Assembly: GCF_000772045.1 (NCBI RefSeq)
Contig: NZ_CP009754.1
Coordinates: forward strand, 7,502,001-7,566,000
Source of the DNA: Streptomyces sp. CCM_MD2014
Lineage (GTDB): Bacteria > Actinomycetota > Actinomycetes > Streptomycetales > Streptomycetaceae
DNA: 64,000 nt
Reading direction: 5' to 3'
Below the pieces are notes generated by a model. That model saw nothing but the letters and a program-made list of their open reading frames with translations, ran no database searches and was not told the origin of the DNA. The translations under genes were made by a program, and so were the position numbers. Below are positions 8,733 to 16,210 of this stretch, one piece after another. The number at the start of each line of letters is the position of its first letter. Positions within the stretch are counted from its first letter, which is position 1.

Positions 8733-9650
8733 TCAGCTCGGCCGTACGGCCATCTTGTCGAGTGCGGTCAGGAGTCCGGGCAGCGCCGGCCCCCGCCCCA
8801 CCGGCAGCACCTCGCCGGGCTCCTCGTCGAGCAGAATGAACGCGATGTCGTCGGTCCTGGCGACGAGCGACCAGCCGGGGCCGTCCGCCCGCAGTGTCCG
8901 CGCGTCCCCCGGTGCGAAGGACGACCGGACCCGGCCGAGCGGCGGCGGCGTGTCGACATAGGCACGGGCTTCTGCGAGAACTCGCCGGACGCCGTCGTGC
9001 CCGGGGGCCCCCACGCCGGTCCGGTCGTCCGCGGCTGCGGTCGCGTCCTCAGCGTCGGCCGGCGCTCCCTCGCCGGCGCTCGCAGCGCCTTCGCCGCCAC
9101 CGTCGGAGGCGTCGGCCGTCGAATCGGTACCGGCGGCCGGGTCCGGGAACTCCGCGTCGTCGATCTGTGCCCGCCACTGTCCCCACTGCAGGGCGATCTC
9201 GTCGGCCCCCAGGCGTCGCTGAGCCGGGCCCCAGACCGTGGTGTCCGGCGGGCGCAGCGCGGGCAGGTCGGCGGACTCGGGGCCCGGGTCGTGCGGTGCG
9301 GGCACGCCGGGTGCCGCCACCGCGACCGCGAGAGGCCAGCCGGGCAGCGCGGTGACGACCGTCCGCTCGTCCGGAGACAGGTCGTACTCCATGCCGCAGT
9401 CCCAGGACGCCACGGCCACCGCGACCAGTGAGACGTCGTCGACGACGACCGTCCAGCGGGCGCCGTCACCGTCCTGACCGAGCACGAGGCCGTAGCCGTC
9501 GGCCAGCGGTGGGAGACCGAGCGCGGCGCACGCCTCCGGGTAGTCGTCGCCCAGCACACTCGGGAACTTCGCCGGCGTCAGCAGCACCGCCGTGAGCACA
9601 TAGAGCGCATCGTCCGCGGCGGCGACGGTGTCCTCGTCCGTCCCGGCCAT
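8733..9650 (-). CDS. hypothetical protein
   Basis: A 305-residue soluble protein of unknown function. The ATG at 9650 is preferred because GGAGG lies 6 nt upstream; a farther in-frame ATG at 9686 lacks one. The sequence has an N-terminal region of about 110 residues with alternating strands (WTVVVDDVSLVAVAVASWDC), a Pro/Asp linker and an acidic Ala/Asp/Gly-rich stretch around residues 180-225. A conserved-looking C-terminus contains WSLVARTDDIAFILLDEEPG. There is no signal peptide or membrane segment. It reads like an actinomycete-specific protein with two related alpha/beta halves, but no family was recognised. Confidence 0.75.
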   Translation of the reverse strand: MAGTDEDTVAAADDALYVLTAVLLTPAKFPSVLGDDYPEACAALGLPPLADGYGLVLGQDGDGARWTVVVDDVSLVAVAVASWDCGMEYDLSPDERTVVTALPGWPLAVAVAAPGVPAPHDPGPESADLPALRPPDTTVWGPAQRRLGADEIALQWGQWRAQIDDAEFPDPAAGTDSTADASDGGGEGAASAGEGAPADAEDATAAADDRTGVGAPGHDGVRRVLAEARAYVDTPPPLGRVRSSFAPGDARTLRADGPGWSLVARTDDIAFILLDEEPGEVLPVGRGPALPGLLTALDKMAVRPS

Positions 9651-9791
9651 CCCAGCCTCCCCATCGGTTCGTCCAATGGCGGGCACCCTAGTGTGCCCGG
9701 GAAGCCCTTGTCACGACTCCCAGACGCACCCGAGCTGCAGCTTTCCGGTTGGACGGGGGCGAATCGACCACACTGCCCCGCTGAGCGGCAC

Positions 9792-10100
9792 TCAGCTCCC
9801 GGGCAGCCCCAGGAGCGCGCGAGCCACGTCCTGCGGAGGCTCGTCCCGTTCCCGCGCGAGCGCGATCACGGCCCGGCACGCCAGTTCGTTGACCCCGAAG
9901 GACAGGGCCTCCGGCGACACCCGGCCCGCCGCCTCGTCCATCCGGTCCTGATCATCGTCCACACACGCCGAGACGTAGGCGGCTGCGGCCTCGAACAGAT
10001 TGTGCGAACGCGACCCGCCTCCCGCGTCCCCGTCCCTGTCCGCTGCCGTACGCCGAGCGGTGCGGGATCTGTCCCAGGCCTCGCGCATCCTGTCGAACAA
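9792..10100 (-). CDS. hypothetical small helical protein
   Basis: A 102-residue protein if translation begins at TTG 10100, which has GGGGAGG 9 nt upstream. An in-frame ATG at 10142 would add 14 residues but has only a weak ribosome binding site. It is predicted soluble and alpha-helical: a basic N-terminus, an Asp/Gly-rich linker, then SHNLFEAAAAYVSACVDDDQ and VNELACRAVIALARERDEPP. It is divergent from the MpaB-like gene with fewer than 100 bp between. No family was recognised. Confidence 0.6.
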   Translation of the reverse strand: MFDRMREAWDRSRTARRTAADRDGDAGGGSRSHNLFEAAAAYVSACVDDDQDRMDEAAGRVSPEALSFGVNELACRAVIALARERDEPPQDVARALLGLPGS

Positions 10101-10193
10101 GTGGACCACCCTCCCCTTGCGATCACCTGTCTGAGACCACATGTCCCGCTGCCCAACGTAGAGTTGAAGCCCCGACTGCAGAAGGGGGCGGCC

Positions 10194-11093
10194 ATGGCGC
10201 GGCGCTATGAACTACTGGCACGGATCAGGCGCATGGATCCCTACGAGAACGCCTCGGAGATCTACCGGCTGTCCTCGGCCTACGAGTTCCCCTGGGACTT
10301 CGCCCGCGCGCTGGAGCTGGCGCTCTACCGCACCTACGCCGTGCCGAGCATCGGTCGCCTGCTGGCCGAAACGGCCGAGTTCACCGACCGGCCCCAGAAG
10401 CGGTACGACGACACGGCGCTGCTGCTCGACGCCGTCGTCGAGCACGGTTTCGACAGCGAGCAGGGCCGCACGGCGATCCGGCGCATCAACGGGATGCACC
10501 GCAGCTACGACATCACCAACGACGACATGCGGTACGTCCTGTGCACGTTCGTCGTGATCCCCAAGCGCTGGATCGACGCCTACGGCTGGCGCCGGATGTC
10601 GCGCCACGAGACCGTCGCCTCAGCCGTCCACTACCGCACGCTGGGCCGGTACATGGGCATCAAGGACATCCCCGGTTCCTACGAGGAGTTCGAAGCCTGT
10701 CTCGACGCCTACGAGAAGGCCCATTTCGCCTGGGACGAGGGCGGGCGTCGCGTCTCCGACGCCACACTCGACCTCATGGCCTCCTGGTATCCGCGCCCCC
10801 TGGCGCCGCTCCTGCGCGCCGGGACTCTCGCATTGCTCGACGAACCCCTCCTGCGGGCCTTCGACTACGCGCCGCCGAGCCCCGTCACCCGCGCGGTCGT
10901 GCGTCGCGCCGTCAGGCTGCGCGGGCGCGTGGTCCGTCTGCTGCCGCCGAGGCGTGCCCCGCACCATGCCCGTCAGAACAGGGAGATCAAGGGATATCCG
11001 AACGGCTACCGGCTGGCAGAACTGGGCACCCGCCCGGTCCCCGGTGTCCGGGGCTGCCCAGTCCGCCACATCGACACCTCAGTCGCCGAGTGA
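10194..11093 (+). CDS. MpaB / rubber-oxygenase-like protein (DUF2236)
   Basis: A 299-residue protein resembling the oxygenase MpaB/rubber oxygenase (Lcp) catalytic domain, a helical fold that can bind haem b. The family signature region is seen around residues 55-175: RLLAETAEFTDRPQKRYDDT, an INGMHRSYDITNDD stretch with the conserved histidine, and YGWRRMSRHE. The length is short for a secreted Lcp and there is no signal peptide, so it is probably cytoplasmic with an unknown substrate. The ATG is preceded by AGAAGGGGGCG. A 16-bp direct repeat follows the stop codon. Confidence 0.82.
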   Translation: MARRYELLARIRRMDPYENASEIYRLSSAYEFPWDFARALELALYRTYAVPSIGRLLAETAEFTDRPQKRYDDTALLLDAVVEHGFDSEQGRTAIRRINGMHRSYDITNDDMRYVLCTFVVIPKRWIDAYGWRRMSRHETVASAVHYRTLGRYMGIKDIPGSYEEFEACLDAYEKAHFAWDEGGRRVSDATLDLMASWYPRPLAPLLRAGTLALLDEPLLRAFDYAPPSPVTRAVVRRAVRLRGRVVRLLPPRRAPHHARQNREIKGYPNGYRLAELGTRPVPGVRGCPVRHIDTSVAE

Positions 11094-11123
11094 AGCGATC
11101 GTCTCGCGAAGCGATCGTCTCGC
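11092..11123. repeat. 16-bp perfect tandem duplication
   Basis: GAAGCGATCGTCTCGC occurs at 11092-11107 and again at 11108-11123 without a gap. It overlaps the stop codon of the MpaB-like gene by two bases. Each copy contains GCGA/TCGC ends able to pair, so the pair may form a short hairpin. It could be a simple replication-slippage duplication. Confidence 0.7.
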
Positions 11124-11202
11124 GCGACCGGCCGAGTCCGGCCCGGGGCACGGCCCGTGCGGCGGTAGGTACGGTCCCGTCGACGGCGGCCGGGAGGGGG
11201 AC

Positions 11203-11811
11203 TCAGCCCGCGCGGACCGCCAGGGCCAGGAAGCGGGCCTCCTCGTCGATGTACGACGTCGTGTTCCACCCGGAACCGGCCAGCAGCGGACGCAGGTTGG
11301 GCTCGGCACGCAAGTCGTCCGGAGTGAGCTGCCGACCCTGCCGGGCCGCGAGCGCCGCACGACCGACCGGGTGAAAGAGCGCCAGCACACCACCGGGGCG
11401 CACGACGCGCGCCAACTCCCGCAGATTCCCGGCAGGATCGGGCAGGTGGGCGATGAGGCCCGCCGCGAACACCGCGTCGAGCGACTGCGAACGCAACGGC
11501 AGCGCGGCCACGTCGGTCAGCAGCAGGCGCCCGTCACGATCCCTCCCGGCCCGCACGGCGGCCTGGAGCATGGCAGGGGTGAGGTCGGCGCCGACGACCA
11601 GCCCGGACCGCCCCACGGCCGCACGCAAAGGGGGCAGGGCGCGCCCGGTGCCGCATCCCGCGTCGAGCACACGGTCACCCGGCCGAAGCCCCAATTCGGC
11701 GACCGCGGCCGCGTAGGCCGGTCCGTCGTCGGGAAACCGGCGGTCCCAGTCGGCGGCCCGGGAGCCGAAGAATTCCTGGACGTGCGCGTGGTCGTCGTTC
11801 ATGCTTCCCAT
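11203..11811 (-). CDS. class I SAM-dependent methyltransferase
   Basis: A 202-residue cytoplasmic methyltransferase of the UbiE/Methyltransf_11 type; the substrate is unknown. Motif I VLDAGCGTGRALPPL sits near residues 48-62, motif II VVGADLTPAML follows, and the AGLIAHLPDPAGNLRELARV region with VVRPGGVLALFHPVG marks the later motifs. Either the ATG at 11811 or the one at 11802 could start it; the second has GGGAAGC upstream. It is convergent with the MpaB-like gene and adjoins the decayed conservon. Confidence 0.85.
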   Translation of the reverse strand: MGSMNDDHAHVQEFFGSRAADWDRRFPDDGPAYAAAVAELGLRPGDRVLDAGCGTGRALPPLRAAVGRSGLVVGADLTPAMLQAAVRAGRDRDGRLLLTDVAALPLRSQSLDAVFAAGLIAHLPDPAGNLRELARVVRPGGVLALFHPVGRAALAARQGRQLTPDDLRAEPNLRPLLAGSGWNTTSYIDEEARFLALAVRAG

Positions 11812-11855
11812 GATCCCGCACGGTCCGAGACGCTGTTCGACTGCGACCGGCTCCG

Positions 11856-12323
11856 CCTGTCCTCGTCAGCCGGCTCGCCGCCCGGCAGGACATCGGGGTG
11901 CACCTCAAGACCGCCCCCTACGGCGGAACAACGGCGGTCGTCCTGCTGCCCACCGCGCTGCTGGACAGCGCAACGGCCGAAGCTCTCCCCAGAGCCGCAC
12001 ATGAGGCGGCCCGGCCCGAGGAGCTTGCGCACACGCGCGTGTCCGACGGCATGGGACGGCAGGAGCCCGTTCCCGCCCCCGTCGGCCGGCCCGCGTTGAC
12101 AGCCGGCGTACCGGGTGCCACACGCACCACTGCGACGGGTGGGCCTCCGGGAGCCCCCGCCCTGCGGCTGTACCGGCCCGACGCTCCCGGCCCCGCCGGC
12201 GCATCCGCGGTCAGGGACGACCCTCACCCGCCGCAGCCGACGGCCGGGGAACCGGGCGACCCGCCCCGGCGTGTACGGCAGGCCGGCCTCGCCACGGAGA
12301 CCACCCGGCGGACCCGCGAACGC
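11856..12323 (+). pseudogene. conservon sensor kinase (cvnA) remnant, C-terminal tail only
   Basis: Frame +3 reads PVLVSRLAARQDIGVHLK, then PYGGTTAVVLLPTALL. This is the end of the ATPase domain and the tail found in CvnA-type nitrate/sulfonate-sensor-like histidine kinases (usual form: VSRLAARH..V.L..SPYGGTTAVVLLP). The kinase body, phosphoacceptor region and all upstream domains are gone. The frame continues through a Pro/Ala-rich linker straight into a roadblock (cvnB) sequence with no stop, which is not the normal cvnA-cvnB arrangement. It is a relict by this evidence; it is unknown whether any fused protein is made. Confidence 0.65.
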
Positions 12324-12710
12324 GACCGGCTTCTCGACGACCTGGCCGGACGCGTCCCCGAGGTGCGGCACGCCGTGGTGCTGTCGAACGGCGGACTCGC
12401 CGTGGGGGCGTCGAGCGACTCGACCGCGAGGACGCCGAACACCTCGCCGCCGTCGCCTCGGGCTTCCACGGCCTGGCCAAGGGAGCGGGCCGGCACTTCG
12501 GTGCCGGCGGCGTGCACCGGACCATGGTCGAAATGGACGACGGGTTCCTGTTCGTGGCCGCCGCGGGGGACGGCTCCTGCATCGCCGTCCTCACCGGCGT
12601 GACCGCCGATCGGTCTCGTGGCCCATGAGATGGCACGGCTGGTCGGACGCGTCGGCGAGCACTTCAGCACCGCACCTCGTGCAGCCACCCGGCCGCCCTA
12701 CGGCGGATGA
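12324..12710 (+). pseudogene. roadblock/LC7 protein (cvnB) with two frameshifts
   Basis: The sequence reads DRLLDDLAGRVPEVRHAVVL, then shifts frame near 12417 to LDREDAEHLAAVASGF and HRTMVEMDDGFLFVAAAGDG. It shifts again near 12610 to IGLVAHEMARLVGRVGEHF. Restoring both shifts gives an ordinary CvnB of about 130 residues, closely similar to the intact copy at 13751-14164. No start codon of its own is seen, since it is fused in frame to the cvnA tail. Roadblock proteins modulate small GTPases, here the CvnD type. Confidence 0.75.
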
Positions 12711-12798
12711 CCACCTGCGCGGGCGGCACGGGACGGCTGACGGTCACACACCCCAGTTCCACCATGTCGCCCACGAGCACCCTGACGACGCCGACCGC
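12664..12798 (-). pseudogene. inverted fragment of a DUF742 protein (cvnC)
   Basis: On the minus strand the frame reads AVGVVRVLVGDMVELG, then VTVSRPVPPAQ, and stops. This matches the C-terminal helix-strand segment of DUF742 proteins (usual form: GVxRVLVGDMxxxGxVxV). Only about 30 recognisable residues remain, and the last helix is replaced by unrelated sequence. It sits exactly where cvnC belongs, between cvnB and cvnD, but on the opposite strand. Its end overlaps the cvnB relict tail. An inversion during decay is inferred. Confidence 0.5.
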
Positions 12799-12835
12799 AC
12801 ACGCACACGACCGCCCGCACCTAGAGAAGTGATCG

Positions 12836-13186
12836 ATGGTCTCCGGACGCTCCGACGCCATGGACGGCGACACGCCCGCGCTGGCGTTGAAGATTCTGGT
12901 CGCCGGAGGGTGCGGCGTGGCCAAGACCACTCTGGTGGGCGCGGTCAGCGAGGTCAGGCCCCTGCGCACGGAAGAAGTGCTCAGCGAGGCCGGCCGACTG
13001 GTGGACGACACCGACGGCATCGACCGGGAGGTCACCACGACCGTCGCCATGGCCTTCGGCCGCAGCACCGTCCGGTCCGGCCTCTCCCTGGCCCGGGACC
13101 GGGAATGGGGCAAGGAGGTGCTGATCCGGCTCGCCGAGGACGCCGGGCGGATGCACGCCGCCCGGCTCCTCGACTCCGTCCGCTGA
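12836..13186 (+). pseudogene. CvnD-type GTP-binding protein with large internal deletion
   Basis: Normal CvnD proteins have about 190-200 residues; this frame has 116. The N-terminal part is intact-looking (LKILVAGG, then VGAVSEVRPLRTEEVLSEAG and TTTVAMAFGRSTVRSGLSL). It then jumps directly to the family's C-terminus (KEVLIRLAEDAGRMHAARLL). The segment with the G3 (FGTPGQ) and G4 guanine-specificity motifs, roughly 80-90 residues, is missing. The P-loop reads GGCGVAKTT, with Ala in place of the Gly before Lys. GTP binding should be lost. It is in frame and could still be translated, but is very probably non-functional. Confidence 0.75.
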
Positions 13187-13213
13187 CCCGGCCGGCGTCC
13201 CGACGGGCGGCTC

Positions 13214-13642
13214 TCAGTCCGCCACCGACTTCTGGGCCAGAACCTTGTCCACGGTGACACGGACCAGGAGTTCGCCCGGGACGCCGTTGCGCGCCCCGAA
13301 CTCCTCGGCTCGTTCCTCACCCATGTACCGGGCGGCGATGCGGGCGGCCCAGTGCCGCAGCTCGCCGGGGTCCTCCGAGATCCGCGCGCGGCCCTGCAGC
13401 ACGACGAAGTCGAAGGGCGGGCGGTCGTCGTCCACACACAGGGCGATGCGGCCGTCACGGACCAGATTGCGCCCCTTCACGGTGTCCTTGCCGGTGTTGA
13501 ACACCAAGTCGTCCCCGTCCAGCAGGAACCAGATGGGGGCCACGTGCGGGCTGCCGTCGGCCCGAACGGTCGAGAGCTTTCCGGTGCGGGTGCCGTTCGA
13601 GACGAACGCCCGCCATTCCTCATCGGTCATCTTCTGTGCCAT
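13214..13642 (-). CDS. PPOX-class F420-dependent oxidoreductase
   Basis: A 142-residue split-barrel flavin/deazaflavin-binding protein of the pyridoxamine-phosphate-oxidase-like superfamily; these small actinobacterial members typically use F420. The barrel signature is visible: TRTGKLSTVRADGSPHVAPI, FNTGKDTVKGRNLVRD and FDFVVLQGRARI. The substrate is unknown. The ATG at 13642 follows AAGGAGG by 8 nt. It is convergent with the cvnD relict and divergent from the intact roadblock gene. Confidence 0.87.
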   Translation of the reverse strand: MAQKMTDEEWRAFVSNGTRTGKLSTVRADGSPHVAPIWFLLDGDDLVFNTGKDTVKGRNLVRDGRIALCVDDDRPPFDFVVLQGRARISEDPGELRHWAARIAARYMGEERAEEFGARNGVPGELLVRVTVDKVLAQKSVAD

Positions 13643-13750
13643 GCCCCCATCCTCCTTGCCCGCAGCACGGGCGTGGTGAAGGCTGGCGGAGGGGTTCCCC
13701 CGGCCAGGGGGAGACAACGCGTACGGGAAGACACGGGGAGATATCGGACC

Positions 13751-14164
13751 ATGGTGCAGAACCAGGGGCTCGGCTGGCTGCTTGACGACCTGACGGCGCG
13801 CGTCGAACACGTACGGCACGCGCTGGTGCTGTCCAACGACGGGTTGGTGACCGGGTCGAGCACGGGCCTGCGACGCGAGGACGCCGAGCATCTCGCCGCC
13901 GTCTCGTCCGGACTGCACAGCCTGGCCAAGGGCTCGGGCCGCCACTTCGGCGCCGGCCGGGTACGGCAGACGATGGTCGAGTTCGACGACGCCGTGCTGT
14001 TCGTCACCGCGGCGGGTACGGGCAGCTGCCTGTGCGTGCTCAGCGGGGCGGAGGCCGACATCGGACAGATCGCGTACGAGATGACGCTGCTCGTCAACCG
14101 GGTGGGCGAGCACCTCGACGTGGATGCGCGGCAGCCGGGAGGAATATCGCCAACCGAGCTCTGA
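13751..14164 (+). CDS. roadblock/LC7-domain protein (CvnB-type), intact
   Basis: A 137-residue cytoplasmic protein, all one roadblock/LC7 domain: LGWLLDDLTARVEHVRHALV at residues 6-25, REDAEHLAAVSSGLHSLAKG, VRQTMVEFDDAVLFVTAAGT and IGQIAYEMTLLVNRVGEHL. In conservons, CvnB works with a sensor kinase, a DUF742 protein and a GTPase. Here no intact partner is adjacent, only the relict set at 11856-13186, so this gene is an orphan. GGGGAG lies 10 nt before the ATG. It may have arisen by duplication or from a second conservon. Confidence 0.87.
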   Translation: MVQNQGLGWLLDDLTARVEHVRHALVLSNDGLVTGSSTGLRREDAEHLAAVSSGLHSLAKGSGRHFGAGRVRQTMVEFDDAVLFVTAAGTGSCLCVLSGAEADIGQIAYEMTLLVNRVGEHLDVDARQPGGISPTEL

Positions 14165-14300
14165 CCTGCGTTTTCGGTCGCCGCTGGGATTGGCCGCAGG
14201 GTTTTCCACAGGCCTGCCACCGGAGTTCGGGTTGCGGCTACGGTTTTGTGTCAGCGGGTGCGGAGCGCTCCTGCGACACACTCCACGGGGGAGACGAACC

Positions 14301-15323
14301 ATGTCCGGCAACACCGTCACGTACCAGACCGCCCTGGCCGCCGAGCGGAGCGGCCCCACTCGAGACGCCGCTGTCGCGCCGAGCCGCGCGGCTCGGGAAC
14401 TGGGCCTCAAGCGGAGCGAGTTCGACCTAGCGGTGCGCCTCGGCCGTATCCGCACGGTTCCCCACGACGGAGGCGGCGGACGGCGCGTCCCGCGCGACGA
14501 GATCGACCGGGTCCGGGCGGCGGACGGTTTCCCCGAGGGACTTCGCGCCGGTGTCCGGACCGTCGGCACCACGGAGGGCGCGGCGCTCATGGACGTGACC
14601 AAAGCCCGGTTCACCCGTCTGGCACGGCTGGGGCTGCTGGTGCCCGTGAGGTTCTACGTCAACCGTTACCGCGCCGTCGTCTGGCTGTATCTGGCCGAGG
14701 AGCTACGGCGGTTCACGGCCGACGAGCGCAACGCCGCGCTACTGGAGGGCCGCACGCCCGCAGCCCTCCGTGACCAACTGGGGGAGGGGCTGGACCTGCG
14801 GCCCCGCAACTGGCGGGGACGGCACCTGGGCTTCCTGCTCCGCCAAGCGGCCGACGGCCCGTGGGCCCGGGCTGCGGCCGTGGCGTCGCTGCTCGATCCC
14901 GCCGAGGTCTCGGACGTCGTCACCGACCCCTGCGAGCGCTCTCATCTGCGCAGGTTCTGGCCCGCACCGGCGGCGCACGGCTCGCCGGGCTCCCCGGCCG
15001 CACAGCTCGCCGAGGAGATCGCGACGGCCGCCGACCGGGACGAGATCGACTGGCTCCGCTCGGACCTGGCGGACGCGGTGGAAGCGGCACGCCGGCGGTG
15101 TCCCGTCCCGCGCCCGGTCCCGCACGCCGTGCCGGCCCCGGCCGGCCCAGGGGCGGCGCCGCGTGAGACGGCGGCTCCGCCGCCGCGCGCAACAGGGGGA
15201 CGCGTGCCACGCGAGACGAAGAGCCGGGAGCCACACCGAGCGGAGGACCGAAAGCCGCGCGAAACGGAGCAACCCGGAGGGCTGATCAGCCTGTTCGGCC
15301 GGTTGTGGCGCAGAGACTCCTGA
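14301..15323 (+). CDS. DUF6397 family protein
   Basis: A 340-residue actinomycete protein of unknown function. The N-terminal 180 residues contain two helix-turn-helix-like segments. The first is RAARELGLKRSEFDLAVRLG followed by a basic wing (RRVPRDEIDRVRA); the second is MDVTKARFTRLARLGLLVP. Both resemble helix-turn-helix excisionase or MerR-type modules. The last 80 residues are a Pro/Arg/Glu-rich disordered tail ending in LISLFGRLWRRD. GGGGGAG precedes the ATG. DNA binding is inferred from the helices. It is convergent with tesB, one base apart. Confidence 0.75.
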   Translation: MSGNTVTYQTALAAERSGPTRDAAVAPSRAARELGLKRSEFDLAVRLGRIRTVPHDGGGGRRVPRDEIDRVRAADGFPEGLRAGVRTVGTTEGAALMDVTKARFTRLARLGLLVPVRFYVNRYRAVVWLYLAEELRRFTADERNAALLEGRTPAALRDQLGEGLDLRPRNWRGRHLGFLLRQAADGPWARAAAVASLLDPAEVSDVVTDPCERSHLRRFWPAPAAHGSPGSPAAQLAEEIATAADRDEIDWLRSDLADAVEAARRRCPVPRPVPHAVPAPAGPGAAPRETAAPPPRATGGRVPRETKSREPHRAEDRKPRETEQPGGLISLFGRLWRRDS

Positions 15324-15324
15324 C

Positions 15325-16191
15325 CTACAGGGACCGGAAGAGCCCTTCCTGGACGACCGACACCAGCATCCGTCCTTCCCTGTCGTAGATCCGCCCACGG
15401 GCCAGACCGCGCCCGCCGGTCGCGATCGGCGACTCCTGGTCGTACAGGAACCACTCGTCCGCCCGGAACGGCCGGTGGAACCACATGGCGTGGTCCAGCG
15501 AGGCCATGTCGAACCCCCGCGGACCCCACAGCGGCTCCACCGGGATGCGCACGGCGTCCAGCAGGGTCATGTCGCTGGCGTAGGTCAGGGCGCAGGTGTG
15601 CACGAGCGGGTCGTCGCCGAGCGGCCCGACCGCGCGCATCCACACGGCGCTGCGGGGCTCGGCACCCTGGACCTCCTCGGCGCTCCAGCGCAGCCGGTCG
15701 ACGTACCGGATGTCGAACGGCTGGCGGCGTGCCATCCGCTCCAGTTGCTCCGGCAACGCGCCCAGGTGCTCCCGCACCTCTTCGGCGACCGTCGGCAAGG
15801 ACTCGGGGTCCGGGACCTTCCGGGCCGGCGGCAACTGATGCTCGAAACTTCCCTGCTCAGGCTTGTGAAAGGAGGCGGTGAGCGTGAAAATCGTGCGGCC
15901 CTGCTGCACGGCGGTGACCCTGCGGGTCGTGAACGACCGCCCGTCCCGGTCCCGTTCGACCTGGTACACGATCGGCACACCCGGGCGACCGGGGCGCAGG
16001 AAATACGCGTGCAGCGAGTGCACCGGGCGGTCGCCGTCGGTGGTGCGGCCCGCGGCAACCAGCGCCTGGCCCGCCACCTGGCCGCCGAAGACCCGCTGCA
16101 GCGACTCCTCGGGGCTGCGGCCACGGAAGATGTTGACCTCGATCTGCTCCAGGTCGAGCAGGGCGACGAGGCTCTCGGCCGGATTCGTCAT
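15325..16191 (-). CDS. tesB: acyl-CoA thioesterase II
   Basis: Hydrolyses medium- to long-chain acyl-CoA to free acid and CoA in the cytoplasm. The 288 residues form two hot-dog domains. The N-terminal half has FGGQVAGQALVAAGRT and HSLHAYFLRPGRPGVPIVY; the C-terminal half has TCALTYASDMTLLDAV and SLDHAMWFHRPFRADEWFLY with the catalytic Asp in the DHAMWFH motif. It follows the DUF3516 helicase with a 19-nt gap and is probably cotranscribed; the functional link is not obvious. AGGAGA lies upstream of the ATG. Confidence 0.95.
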   Translation of the reverse strand: MTNPAESLVALLDLEQIEVNIFRGRSPEESLQRVFGGQVAGQALVAAGRTTDGDRPVHSLHAYFLRPGRPGVPIVYQVERDRDGRSFTTRRVTAVQQGRTIFTLTASFHKPEQGSFEHQLPPARKVPDPESLPTVAEEVREHLGALPEQLERMARRQPFDIRYVDRLRWSAEEVQGAEPRSAVWMRAVGPLGDDPLVHTCALTYASDMTLLDAVRIPVEPLWGPRGFDMASLDHAMWFHRPFRADEWFLYDQESPIATGGRGLARGRIYDREGRMLVSVVQEGLFRSL

Positions 16192-16210
16192 CGGTGGGGT
16201 TCTCCTGTGC

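Noticed and set aside
12115..13257. A single 380-codon gene over the conservon relics
   Set aside because: This frame gives Arg/Pro/His-rich nonsense, while the recognisable roadblock and GTPase sequences lie in other frames.
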